A stretch of 64,000 nucleotides of DNA from Prauserella shujinwangii. GTDB taxonomy: Bacteria > Actinomycetota > Actinomycetes > Mycobacteriales > Pseudonocardiaceae. Location of the stretch: NCBI RefSeq assembly GCF_003001955.1, contig NZ_PVNH01000001.1, positions 186,001-250,000 of the forward strand, given 5' to 3'. Numbering within the stretch: the first letter of the stretch is position 1; each line of letters opens with the position of its first letter. Below the pieces are notes generated by a model. The model was not told the origin of the DNA. It was given only the letters and a program-made list of their open reading frames with translations, and searched no databases. The position numbers were made by a program, and so were the translations under genes. Shown piece after piece: positions 6,407 to 14,093 of this stretch.

Positions 6407-7216
6407 TCAGCGGTCGAGCTGGAGACGCCGCCAGGAAAGGAGCGTCGCGGGCGCGCAGATCAGCGGCACCGTGGTGACGAGGGCGAGCTGAACCGGAGTG
6501 ACCGAGGCCGGTTCGATCGCCCAGAGCGCGGGCGCGGCAACCGGGAACCAGCCGCCGGCGCCGGCCACGACCACGACCTGTGCGGCGACGATGAGGCCGA
6601 GGGTGGCACCGATCCCGGGCAGCGGCCCGCGCCCGAGCGTGGCCACCCAGGCGGCGGGAGTGGCCAGCAGCGCGGACAGCAGGGCGAGCAGGTGCTGGCG
6701 GGCGAGCGCCGCGAGGACGCCCTGGTCGGGGGAGCCGAGGCCGATCATCAGCCCGGCGGCGAGGAGCAGGGCCGCGAGTGCGGTGGCGACCGCGGCGCCC
6801 CAGCCGAGGAAGACGAGGATCTTGGCCGCGGCGAGGGCGGTGCGGCGTACCGGAAGGGCGAACAGGGCGCCGACCGTCCGGTCGGCGAACTCGCGGCCGA
6901 ACATCCAGCTCAGCACGACACCGAAGCCCAGCAACGCGGCGGGCGCGGTGATCTGGGCCACGACACCGAGCAGCAGGTCCCACCCGGTGCGCTCGGCGAG
7001 CGGTCCGAGCCGGTCCAGGACCCGCTCGTTGCCACCGCGGCCGGCGGCGGTGAGCGCGCCCGCCAGTATCGCGATGCCCGCGACGAGGGCGGCGGTGGTG
7101 GTGAGGACGACCCGGGAGCCGAACGTTTTGCGTGCCTCGACCACGACGGCGGTGCCGGTCATGCGGTCGGCCCTGTCCCTCCGCACCGAGCTTTCCCGGT
7201 CCGCCCCGCCGCTCAC
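6407..7216 (-). CDS. ABC-2 type transporter permease
   Basis: A 269-residue integral membrane protein with about six hydrophobic segments, forming the channel half of an ABC exporter with the ATPase at 7213-7947. The segment FGREFADRTVGALFALPVRR is characteristic of ABC-2 permeases. The chosen GTG 7216 overlaps the ATPase stop by 4 nt and is preceded by GGGAGG with a 6-nt spacer; an internal ATG at 7162 (MTGTAVVVEAR) would fit the family start but has poorer spacing. The substrate is unknown. The cognate TetR regulator lies two genes upstream in the same operon. Confidence 0.88.
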   Translation of the reverse strand: MSGGADRESSVRRDRADRMTGTAVVVEARKTFGSRVVLTTTAALVAGIAILAGALTAAGRGGNERVLDRLGPLAERTGWDLLLGVVAQITAPAALLGFGVVLSWMFGREFADRTVGALFALPVRRTALAAAKILVFLGWGAAVATALAALLLAAGLMIGLGSPDQGVLAALARQHLLALLSALLATPAAWVATLGRGPLPGIGATLGLIVAAQVVVVAGAGGWFPVAAPALWAIEPASVTPVQLALVTTVPLICAPATLLSWRRLQLDR

Positions 7217-7947
7217 GCGGCGCCTCCCGCCTGCTGGTCGTCCTGGTGCACGAGGGTGAAGAAGGCGCGTTCGAGGTCGGTGCCGTCCGGGTCGAGACCA
7301 CCGACGATCCTGCCGTGGTTGACGACGGTGATGCGGTCGGCGACGCGGGCGACCTCGTCCAGGTGGTGGCTGGACACCAGGATGCCCGCGCCGCCGGCGG
7401 CGCGGCGCAGCAGTGTGGAGCGGAGCGCGACGACGCCGGCCGGATCCAGCCCGTTGGTCGGCTCGTCGAGGACGATCGTGGTGGGCCGGTGCAGGAGCGC
7501 GGCCGCGAGACCGGCACGTTGCCGGTTGCCCTGGGACAGCGCTCGCGCCCGCACACCGAGGTACCGCCCCAGGTCGAGTTCGTCGACGATGTCCCGGACC
7601 GCCGCGCCGACGCGGGCGCGGGGGACACCGTGCAGGCGTGCCGCGAGAACCAGGTTGGTGCGGGTGTCGAGGTCGCCGTAGACGAGCGCGTGGTCGACGA
7701 GATGCCCGACCCGCGCCCACACGGCGGTGGGCGCGGTCCGGACGTCGTGGCCGTCGATCGCGCACGTGCCGCTGTCCGGGCGGAGCATGCCGAGCACCAG
7801 GCGCATCAGGGTGGTCTTGCCAGCGCCGTTGAGGCCGACGAGGGCGTGGATCTCACCGCGGGCCACGGCGAGGTCGATGCCGCGCACACCCGCGGCCGGG
7901 GAGAACGCGCGCGACAGTCCGTTCGCGACGATGCGCCGCTCAACCAT
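7213..7947 (-). CDS. ABC transporter ATP-binding protein
   Basis: A 244-residue ATPase subunit. Walker A is GLNGAGKTT, the signature is LSQGNRQRAGLAAAL (a variant of LSGGQ), Walker B is TTIVLDEPTNGLDP, and the H-loop is SSHHLDE. Together with the downstream permease it forms an ABC-2 exporter for an unknown compound, of the drug/antibiotic-export type. It overlaps the tetR stop by 8 nt and the permease start by 4 nt, so tetR-ATPase-permease is one transcription unit, presumably autorepressed. Confidence 0.93.
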   Translation of the reverse strand: MVERRIVANGLSRAFSPAAGVRGIDLAVARGEIHALVGLNGAGKTTLMRLVLGMLRPDSGTCAIDGHDVRTAPTAVWARVGHLVDHALVYGDLDTRTNLVLAARLHGVPRARVGAAVRDIVDELDLGRYLGVRARALSQGNRQRAGLAAALLHRPTTIVLDEPTNGLDPAGVVALRSTLLRRAAGGAGILVSSHHLDEVARVADRITVVNHGRIVGGLDPDGTDLERAFFTLVHQDDQQAGGAA

Positions 7948-8491
7948 TCCCGCCGTCCAGAGTGTCCAGTGCGCCCAGCACGGCGGAAGCGAGGGCGCGA
8001 TCGTCGTCGCGGGCCCAGGCGTAGAGCGCCGCGGTGATCGCGGCGAGCACCGCGGCGCCGGCGGCCTCCGCGCGCAGGGGCTCCGTGCCGCCCGCCACGA
8101 GTTGTTCCACGATGAGCCGCTGGGTCGCCTCGTTGTCCCGCCAGGCGGCCGCGCGCAGCGCGGGGGAGCCCGCCACGATCCGCACCCGCCTGCGGACCAG
8201 GTCACTGTCCGGCTCGTCGAGCCGGGACCACGCCTCGCGGACGCCGCGGGCCGCGCGCCGCAACGGGCCGAGCGACAGGGGCTGGGCGGCGATCGCGGTG
8301 GCGATGAGCGGGTCGTACGGATCGTCGAGGACCAGGCGTTCCTTGGACCGGAAGTGGCGGAAGAAGGTCATCTCCGTGACCTGCGCCGCGGCGGCGATCC
8401 GCGCGACCGTCGTCGCCTCGAAACCGTGCCGCTCGAACAGCTCCAGCGCCACGCGCTGGATCCGCTCATGCGTCCGGTCCCACTTGCCCAC
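7940..8491 (-). CDS. TetR-family repressor of the ABC transporter operon
   Basis: A 183-residue regulator with an N-terminal helix-turn-helix (VARIAAAAQVTEMTFFRHFRSK) and a variable ligand-binding C-terminal domain. GTG 8491 is the start; it lies inside an 18-bp-arm palindrome, and a TAACAT -10 element sits 6 nt upstream, so the mRNA is probably leaderless and the repressor would cover both the promoter and the start codon. It heads the operon with the ABC ATPase and permease, the standard layout for an autoregulated efflux system. Confidence 0.9.
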   Translation of the reverse strand: MGKWDRTHERIQRVALELFERHGFEATTVARIAAAAQVTEMTFFRHFRSKERLVLDDPYDPLIATAIAAQPLSLGPLRRAARGVREAWSRLDEPDSDLVRRRVRIVAGSPALRAAAWRDNEATQRLIVEQLVAGGTEPLRAEAAGAAVLAAITAALYAWARDDDRALASAVLGALDTLDGGNG

Positions 8492-8526
8492 CCTGAAATG
8501 TTATCAGGTAACATTTCAGGGTGGGC
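8486..8526. promoter_or_regulatory. palindromic TetR operator over a leaderless promoter
   Basis: Arms 8486-8503 (GCCCACCCTGAAATGTTA) and 8509-8526 are perfectly complementary, separated by TCAGG. The minus-strand -10 TAACAT (8503-8498) lies in one arm and the GTG start codon (8491-8489) in the same arm. TetR operators are typically 15-30 bp palindromes at their own promoters. The site is read directly; binding is inferred. Confidence 0.75.
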
Positions 8527-8572
8527 GTGGCCGTCCGGTGGCGGCCTCCCGGTGTGTGCTCCGGCGGGCGAG

Positions 8573-9577
8573 TCAGGGCTTCCGGGCGCGGCTGGGGGCG
8601 ACCCGGGGCGGCTCGTTGGGCTGCTTCGGGTACACCGGTGGCCACGGCGCGTCCAGCAGCCCGTTCGCGAGGTCGCGCCGGGACAGGTCCAGCAGCGGCT
8701 CCAGCGACTGCGGGCGCTCGTTCATGCCCGCCCACGGGTCGCCGTGCTCGGCGAGCCTGCGCGGCACGGTGGCGATCGTCAGCTCGGCGGGGTCGATCTC
8801 ACCCACCTCGTCCCAGCGGATCGGGGTGGACACCGGGGCGTGCGGGCGCGGCCGCACACACCAGGCGCCGAACACGGTCTTGTGCGGCGCGTTCTGGTTG
8901 TAGTCGACGAACACGCGCGCCCCGCGCTCCTCCTTCCACCACTGCGCGGTGACGAGGCCGGGGTGGCGGCGTTCCAGCTCGCGGGCGAGCGCGACGGCCG
9001 CCGCGCGCACCTCGTAGCTGTTCCAGCGGGGTTCCAGCCGCACGTAGACGTGCAGGCCGCGGGAACCGGTGGTCTTCACGTGGGCCTCGATGCCGAGCTC
9101 GTCGAGCAGGGCCCGCGTCAGCGCCGCCGCCTCCCGCAGCTGCGTGAACGTGACCCCGGGCGAGGGGTCGAGGTCGACGCGCAGCTCGTCGGTGACCTCG
9201 GGCGTGGCGGCGTGGAAGGGCCACACGTGGAAGCCGAGGCAGCCGAGGTTGACCGCCCACAGCACGTGCGCCAGGTCGGCGGCGACGAGCGCCTCGCTCG
9301 TGGTGCCGTTCGGCGTGGCCACCACGGCGGTCGTGAGCCAGCCGGGCGCGGACTTCGGCACGCGCTTCTGGAACCAGGACTTGCCGCCCGCGCCGTCCGG
9401 GTGGCGCTCCAGCAACAGGGGCCTGCCGCGCAGCGTGCCGAGCAGGGGCCCGGCCACCGCCTGGTAGTAGCGCACCAGGTCCAGCTTGGTCTCGCCGCGC
9501 TCGGGGAAGTACACCTTGTCGGGGTGGGAGAGGGTGACCTCGGTGCCGTCCACGTCGAGGGTCACGCCGGCGCTCAC
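8573..9577 (-). CDS. LigD-type DNA polymerase/primase domain protein (NHEJ)
   Basis: A 334-residue stand-alone polymerase domain of LigD (archaeo-eukaryotic primase fold), which fills gaps with ribonucleotides during Ku-dependent end joining. Visible family motifs: LSHPDKVYFPERGETKLDLV at the N-terminus, RVDLDPSPG with two metal-binding acidic residues, KTTGSRGLHVYV, and FVDYNQNAPHKTV. The GTG start overlaps the upstream ligase stop by 4 nt. In some bacteria these are fused in one LigD; here polymerase and ligase are separate genes. No ku gene is in the window. Confidence 0.92.
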   Translation of the reverse strand: MSAGVTLDVDGTEVTLSHPDKVYFPERGETKLDLVRYYQAVAGPLLGTLRGRPLLLERHPDGAGGKSWFQKRVPKSAPGWLTTAVVATPNGTTSEALVAADLAHVLWAVNLGCLGFHVWPFHAATPEVTDELRVDLDPSPGVTFTQLREAAALTRALLDELGIEAHVKTTGSRGLHVYVRLEPRWNSYEVRAAAVALARELERRHPGLVTAQWWKEERGARVFVDYNQNAPHKTVFGAWCVRPRPHAPVSTPIRWDEVGEIDPAELTIATVPRRLAEHGDPWAGMNERPQSLEPLLDLSRRDLANGLLDAPWPPVYPKQPNEPPRVAPSRARKP

Positions 9578-10650
9578 CGGGCCACCTCGGTGAACAGGGT
9601 CCGCAGCTCCGCCGGGGGCACCTCGTCGAGCTGGGCGTACGTGCACGAACGGGGGTCCCGGTCCGGTCGGAAGCGGACCAGCCGGGCGCCGTGCCGGAAC
9701 CGGCCCGCCTGCACGTGCTCGTAGCGGACCTCGGCGACCAGCTCAACCCGCAGCGGCTCCCACGACAGGTCCTTGCCCGCGCTCCACCGGCTCTGCCCGC
9801 CGGGCACCCGTCCGGCCACCTCGCCCTGCGCCTCGGCCCAGCCCCGCCACGGATGTCCGGTGAGGGCGTTGTCCCGCAGCGGAGCCAGCTCGTCGACCAG
9901 TTCGCGGCGGCGGGCGGCGGGCAGGCTGGCGGCCACGCCGACGTGGTGCAGCACGCCCTGCTCGTCGTACAGGCCGAGCAGCAGCGAGCCGACCCCCTTG
10001 CCGTCCTTGTGCCAGCGGAAACCGGCCACGGCGCAGTCGGCGGAGCGCTCGTGCTTGACCTTCCACATCGTGCGCCGGTCCTGCTCGTACGGCAGGTCGC
10101 CGTCCTTGGCCATCACGCCGTCGAATCCCGCGCCCTCGAACCGGGTGAACCAGTCCCGCGCGACCTCGGGATCGGTGGTCAGCGGGGTCAGGTGCACGCG
10201 GGCCAGGCGGTCGTCGAGAACGGTCTCCAGCAGCCGGCGCCGCTCGCGGAACGGCTCGCCCGTGAGGTCGCTGTCCCCGAGCGCCAGCAGGTCGAACGCG
10301 ACGAAGCTCGCCGGTGTCCGCTCCGCGAGCAGCCGGACCCTGGACTCGGCGGGGTGCAGCCGCAGCTGCAGCGCCTCGAAGTCGAGGCCGTGCTCGGTGA
10401 CGATCACGATCTCGCCGTCGACGACGCACCGCGGCGGCAGGGCCTCCCGCAGCAGGTCGGCGAGCTCGGGGAAGTACCGCGTCAGCGGCCGGTCGTTGCG
10501 GGATCCGAGCACCACCTCGTCGCCGTCGCGGAAGACGATGCAGCGGAACCCGTCCCACTTCGGCTCGTAGGTGAGCCCGGGCGCGCGCGGGATCTCGCGC
10601 ACCGAGGTCGCCAGCATCGGCCTGACCGGCGGCGATACGGGAAGGTCCAC
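9574..10650 (-). CDS. ATP-dependent DNA ligase (LigD/LigC ligase domain)
   Basis: A 358-residue ATP-dependent ligase. The nucleotidyl-lysine motif I is EPKWDGFR near residue 30, motif III/IIIa is SFVAFDLLAL, motif IV is FDGVMAKD and motif V is MWKVKHER; the C-terminal OB domain follows. It is transcribed just ahead of, and coupled to, the LigD-type polymerase gene, so the pair probably acts in non-homologous end joining. The start is GTG 10650; no strong ribosome binding site is visible. The upstream 170 nt hold a repeat array that separates it from the sigma factor gene. Confidence 0.92.
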   Translation of the reverse strand: MDLPVSPPVRPMLATSVREIPRAPGLTYEPKWDGFRCIVFRDGDEVVLGSRNDRPLTRYFPELADLLREALPPRCVVDGEIVIVTEHGLDFEALQLRLHPAESRVRLLAERTPASFVAFDLLALGDSDLTGEPFRERRRLLETVLDDRLARVHLTPLTTDPEVARDWFTRFEGAGFDGVMAKDGDLPYEQDRRTMWKVKHERSADCAVAGFRWHKDGKGVGSLLLGLYDEQGVLHHVGVAASLPAARRRELVDELAPLRDNALTGHPWRGWAEAQGEVAGRVPGGQSRWSAGKDLSWEPLRVELVAEVRYEHVQAGRFRHGARLVRFRPDRDPRSCTYAQLDEVPPAELRTLFTEVAR

Positions 10651-10672
10651 CCGCTGATCGTAAGCCGCCGCG

Positions 10673-10814
10673 CGTGTCCGCGTCCTGCGCACGCGTGTCC
10701 TGCATCCAGGCACACGTGTCCGCACCCTGGGTACGGCTCGCGCGGTGGCGCCGTACCCAGGAGGCGGACACGTGGGCACAGACGGCGGACACGTGCGCGT
10801 AGCGCGCGGACACG
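10673..10814. repeat. CGTGTCC/GGACACG repeat array with long hairpin
   Basis: The gap between the sigma gene and the ligase contains CGTGTCC at 10673, 10694 and 10715 and its complement GGACACG at 10766, 10787 and 10808: three forward then three inverted copies, spaced exactly 21 nt apart. At the centre, 10713-10737 pairs with 10750-10774 (23 of 25 positions) around a 12-nt loop. It probably terminates the minus-strand sigma transcript. The same GTGTCCGC core builds the hairpin at 18472-18541. Confidence 0.85.
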
Positions 10815-10823
10815 GCTCGCGGG

Positions 10824-11792
10824 TCAGCTGGCCCAGGCGAGCAGCGAGTCGCGGCGGCTGGACTCCCGCAGCTGGGCGAGCGCGGTCTCCTCGAGCCTGC
10901 GCACCCGCTTGCGGGGCAGCCCGAGCCGCTGGGCGATCTCCTGCTGCGTGTGCTGGTGGCCGTCGTGCAGGCCGTACCGCAGCGAGACGATCATCGCCTC
11001 GGTCGGCGGCAGGGTCGCCAGGGACGCCTTGACGTCCTCGGCCAGGGCGCCGCGCTCGTACGCCAGGACGGTCTCGGCGCCCTCCCCGCCCGCGACGAGG
11101 TCGCCCATGCGCAGCTCGCCGTCCTCGTCGAGTGGCACGTCCAGGCTCATCGTGGCGCGCGAGATCGTGCGCAGCTCGGTCACGCGCTCGACGGGCAGGC
11201 CGGACTCGTCCGCCAGCTCCTGCACCGTGGGCTCGTGGTCGCCGCGCGCGAGCAGCGTGCGTTCCACCCGGTCGAGCTTGGCGATCTGCTCGGTGGTGTG
11301 CATCGGCAGCCGGATGGTGTGTGCCTGGAACGCGTTGCCCCGCTGGATCGCCTGCCGGATCCACCACATCGCGTACGTCGAGAACTTGAAGCCCTTGACG
11401 TAGTCGAACTTCTCCACGGCCCGGATCAGGCCGAGGTTGCCCTCCTGGATGGCGTCGAGCAGCGGCAGGGCCGCGTTGCGGCTCTTGCGCGCCACCGTGA
11501 CGACGAGCCGCAGGTTGGCGCGGATCATGTGGCTCTTGGCGTCCGCCCCGTCGCGAGCGACGGCCTCCAGGTCGCGCCGGTCGATGTCCAGGTCGCGTTC
11601 ACCCGCGTCGGCCTGGCGCAGCAGTTCGGCGGCGTACACGCCCGCCTCGATCCGCTTGGCGAGGTCGACCTCTTCCTGCGCGGTCAGCAGCGGGGTGCTG
11701 CCGACCTCGTCCAGGTAGAATCGCACCAGGTCCGGCTCCTCGTGGCCGTGCTGGGCGCCGCGGCGGTCTGCGGTTTTCGTGGCGTTGGCCAT
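10824..11792 (-). CDS. RNA polymerase sigma-70 factor, group 2 (RpoD/HrdB-like)
   Basis: A 322-residue primary-like sigma factor. Region 1.2 is DLVRFYLDEVGSTPLLTAQE, region 2 includes IQEGNLGLIRAVEKFDY and GFKFSTYAMWWIRQAI, and region 4 ends with the HTH TQQEIAQRLGLPRKRVRRLE. It lacks the long acidic N-terminus of the housekeeping sigma, so it is a non-essential group 2 factor like mycobacterial SigB or streptomycete HrdC/HrdD. ATG 11792 is chosen because AGAGGTGA lies 5 nt upstream; GTG 11801 overlaps that site. The RpoD-like region 4 predicts recognition of ordinary -35/-10 promoters, not the GTTT/GGGTAC sites seen elsewhere in the window. Confidence 0.93.
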   Translation of the reverse strand: MANATKTADRRGAQHGHEEPDLVRFYLDEVGSTPLLTAQEEVDLAKRIEAGVYAAELLRQADAGERDLDIDRRDLEAVARDGADAKSHMIRANLRLVVTVARKSRNAALPLLDAIQEGNLGLIRAVEKFDYVKGFKFSTYAMWWIRQAIQRGNAFQAHTIRLPMHTTEQIAKLDRVERTLLARGDHEPTVQELADESGLPVERVTELRTISRATMSLDVPLDEDGELRMGDLVAGGEGAETVLAYERGALAEDVKASLATLPPTEAMIVSLRYGLHDGHQHTQQEIAQRLGLPRKRVRRLEETALAQLRESSRRDSLLAWAS

Positions 11793-11910
11793 CGTGGTCA
11801 CCTCTCTTCCACGCGGCGCCGCTGACAGCAGGGATTCGGCCCGCGACGGCAGGCGGATTGCCGGCTGGGGGTGTCGGGGCTGGGGTTCGCGAGAGCGGCG
11901 CGACGCGCAC

Positions 11911-12930
11911 TCAGCTCAACGCGCAAGCGGGTGCCGAAATTCCCGCGCGACCTGCGGCTTCCCGGGGCCCGCGGAAGGTGGCGCGGTAGGCGCTCGGCGA
12001 CACCCCGAGCGCGGCGTGCAGGTGCTGGCGCAGCGACGCCGCCGTGCCGAACCCGGCGTCGGCCGCGACCCGGTCCACCGGCAGGTCGCTGCGCTCCAGC
12101 AGGTCCCGCGCCCGGTCCAGCCTGCGCTGCGCCAGCCACCGGCCGGGGGACATGCCGACCTCCTCCCGGAACCGCCGGGTGAACGTCCGCGTGCTCATCC
12201 CCTCCCGCGCGGCCAGCTCCCGCAGCGACAGCGGCCGGTGCAGGTTCTCCAGCGCCCACGCCCGCGCCGCGCCGGTGGAGGACAGCCGCGGCTCGGGGAC
12301 CGGCCGCCGGACGTACTGGGCCTGGCCGCCTTCCCGGTGCGGCGGCACCACGGTGGCCCTGGCCACCTCGTTGGCGACGGCCGCGCCGTGGTCGCGGCGG
12401 ATGAGGTGCAGGCACAGGTCGATGCCCGCGGCCTCCCCGGCCGAGGTCAGGACGTCGCCCTCGTCGACGTAGAGCACGTCCTCCTCGAGCCGCACCGCAG
12501 GGAAGAACCCGCGGAAGTCGGCCACCGACTGCCAGTGCGTGGTGGCGCGGCGGCCGTCGAGCCAGCCCGCCGCGGCGAGTACGAACGCGCCGGTGCAGAT
12601 GGAGGCGACCCGGGTGCCGGGGCGGATCCGGCCGAGCGCGGCGGCGAGCGCGGGGCCGAGCCGCCCGTGGGTCTCCGGCTCGTCCGGTTCGTGGGTGGCG
12701 GGCACGAGCACGGTGCCCGCCGTCGCGAGTGCCTCCGGCCCGTGGGCGACGTGGATGGGGAAGTCGGCGTCGGTGCGGACCTCGCCCGCCTCGGGCGCGC
12801 AGGTCAGCACCTCGTACAGGGGTGCGCCGCCGGGGGAGCGGGCCTGGCGGAACAGCTGGTGGGCCAGGCCGAGCTCCATCGGCACCACCCCGTGCCGCAC
12901 GAGCACGGCGACGCGGTGCGGGGCCTTCAT
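11911..12930 (-). CDS. GlxA-family transcriptional regulator (DJ-1/PfpI plus AraC HTH)
   Basis: A 339-residue regulator. The N-terminal half is a DJ-1/PfpI glutamine-amidotransferase-like domain with the elbow sequence VASICTGAFVLAAAGWLDG; the C-terminal half is an AraC HTH (LSLRELAAREGMSTRTFTRR, later AADAGFGTAASLRQHLHA). It is divergent from the flavodoxin-fold oxidoreductase at 13002, its probable target. ATG 12930 is chosen; AAGAAT lies 6 nt upstream on the minus strand, a possible leaderless -10. Two more in-frame ATGs lie 18 and 27 nt upstream. Confidence 0.88.
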   Translation of the reverse strand: MKAPHRVAVLVRHGVVPMELGLAHQLFRQARSPGGAPLYEVLTCAPEAGEVRTDADFPIHVAHGPEALATAGTVLVPATHEPDEPETHGRLGPALAAALGRIRPGTRVASICTGAFVLAAAGWLDGRRATTHWQSVADFRGFFPAVRLEEDVLYVDEGDVLTSAGEAAGIDLCLHLIRRDHGAAVANEVARATVVPPHREGGQAQYVRRPVPEPRLSSTGAARAWALENLHRPLSLRELAAREGMSTRTFTRRFREEVGMSPGRWLAQRRLDRARDLLERSDLPVDRVAADAGFGTAASLRQHLHAALGVSPSAYRATFRGPREAAGRAGISAPACALS

Positions 12931-13001
12931 GGCCCGATTCTTGCACATCTTGTCCATCGGGCCACTCGTCGCCGCCGCGGCCGGGGCGGCACGCTCGGGG
13001 C

Positions 13002-13769
13002 ATGAACGTGCTGTGGGTTTACGCGCATCCGGAGGAGCGATCACTGAGCGGGGCCCTGCGGGAGGAGGGCGTCGGCACGCTGCGCGGGCTCGGCCACCGG
13101 GTCCGCGAGTCCGACCTGTACGCGATGAAGTGGAACCCGGTGGTGGAGGCGGCCGACTTCGGGCTCGGCAGCGAGGACCGGCTTCTGGTCGGCCCCGCGG
13201 CCCGCCGTGCCCACCGGTCCGGGACGCTGAGCCCGGACATCCGCGCCGAGCAGGAGAAACTGACGTGGGCGGACACGGTGGTGCTGCAGTTCCCGCTCTG
13301 GTGGCTCGGCCCACCCGCGATCCTCAAGGGCTGGGTGGACCGCGTGTTCGTCAACGGCTTCGCCTTCGGGGTCACGGATCCGGTCACCGGGCGCACCCGG
13401 CGCTACGGCGACGGCGGCCTCGCCGGCCGGCGGGCGCTGGTCGTGGTCACGATCGGCGCGCGGGAGGCGTCGTTCGGCCCGCGCGGCATCCACGGCGACC
13501 TGGACGGGGTGCTGTTCCCCGTCCAGCACGGCCTGTTCTGGTACACGGGGATGGCGGCGCTGCCGCCGTTCGCGGTGTACGGCGCGGACCGGGCCACCGA
13601 GGCCGACTACGCGGCCGCGGCGGCCCGCCTGCGGGACCGGCTCGCCACCCTGCAGGACACCGAGCCGGTGCGTTTCCGCCACCAGGACGGGGGCGACTAC
13701 GACGACGACCTCGTGCTGCGCCCGCACATCGCACCCGGCGTGGCCGGGCCCGGCGCGCACTACGCGTGA
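13002..13769 (+). CDS. NAD(P)H oxidoreductase, flavodoxin-fold (quinone reductase-like)
   Basis: A 255-residue FMN/FAD-binding reductase of the NQO1/MdaB/KefF type. It starts MNVLWVYAHPEERSLSGALR, the flavodoxin-like phosphate-binding start, followed by VVLQFPLWWLGPPAILKGWVDRV and VVVTIGAREASFGPRG, both family features. It probably reduces quinones or similar electrophiles with two electrons. Divergent from the GlxA regulator with 71 nt between them; a CACGCT sequence lies 6 nt before the ATG and could be a leaderless -10. The 3' end overlaps the convergent small gene by 10 nt. Confidence 0.88.
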   Translation: MNVLWVYAHPEERSLSGALREEGVGTLRGLGHRVRESDLYAMKWNPVVEAADFGLGSEDRLLVGPAARRAHRSGTLSPDIRAEQEKLTWADTVVLQFPLWWLGPPAILKGWVDRVFVNGFAFGVTDPVTGRTRRYGDGGLAGRRALVVVTIGAREASFGPRGIHGDLDGVLFPVQHGLFWYTGMAALPPFAVYGADRATEADYAAAAARLRDRLATLQDTEPVRFRHQDGGDYDDDLVLRPHIAPGVAGPGAHYA

Positions 13770-13978
13770 GGCTGCCGCGGCCGTCCGGCGAAGGCGTCCA
13801 GGCGGGCACCGTGCGCCAGGCTGACCTCGCGCAGCACGAGCAGCCCCGCCACCAGGTCCCGGGCGAGCCGCGGTTCCGTGTCGGCCAGCACGGCGGGTTC
13901 CGGGTACGGCAGCCGGACGGCCCGCCCCAGTCCGGTCAGCAGTGCGCCCACCACGAGCAGCAACAGGATCGTCGACAC
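13760..13978 (-). CDS. small single-span membrane protein, unknown
   Basis: A 72-residue product starting with a hydrophobic segment (VSTILLLLVVGALLTGLGRA) and followed by a soluble tail with LADTEPRLARDLVAGLLVLR. GTG 13978 has a strong GAGAGGGG ribosome binding site 7 nt upstream, which supports expression. The family is unrecognised. It is divergent from the MocR regulator, whose candidate operator sites lie between them, so it could be a target of that regulator. Confidence 0.6.
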   Translation of the reverse strand: MSTILLLLVVGALLTGLGRAVRLPYPEPAVLADTEPRLARDLVAGLLVLREVSLAHGARLDAFAGRPRQPHA

Positions 13979-14012
13979 GGTCCAACCCCTCTCACCCAGA
14001 CATCTCATTCAC

Positions 14013-14082
14013 GGTCCACTTCGCCGTCCAGTGCTGGCTATTGGACCGGTTATCGCCTATATTTGTCCGATCACTGGACCGG
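14013..14082. promoter_or_regulatory. candidate MocR operator repeats (TGGACCGG / GTCCAGTG)
   Basis: Upstream of the MocR gene, TGGACCGG occurs at 14042-14049 and again at 14075-14082, 33 nt apart, near three helical turns. Inverted versions GGTCCA (14013-14018) and GTCCAGTG (14025-14032) lie on the promoter-distal side. MocR regulators often bind direct repeats at their own divergent promoter. Candidate only. Confidence 0.45.
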
Positions 14083-14093
14083 AGAAAGAGCCA

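Noticed and set aside
7132-9724. Long plus-strand open frames opposite the ABC, TetR and LigD genes
   Set aside because: Products are rich in Arg/Ala/Gly/His with no motif, while the minus-strand genes show complete domain signatures.
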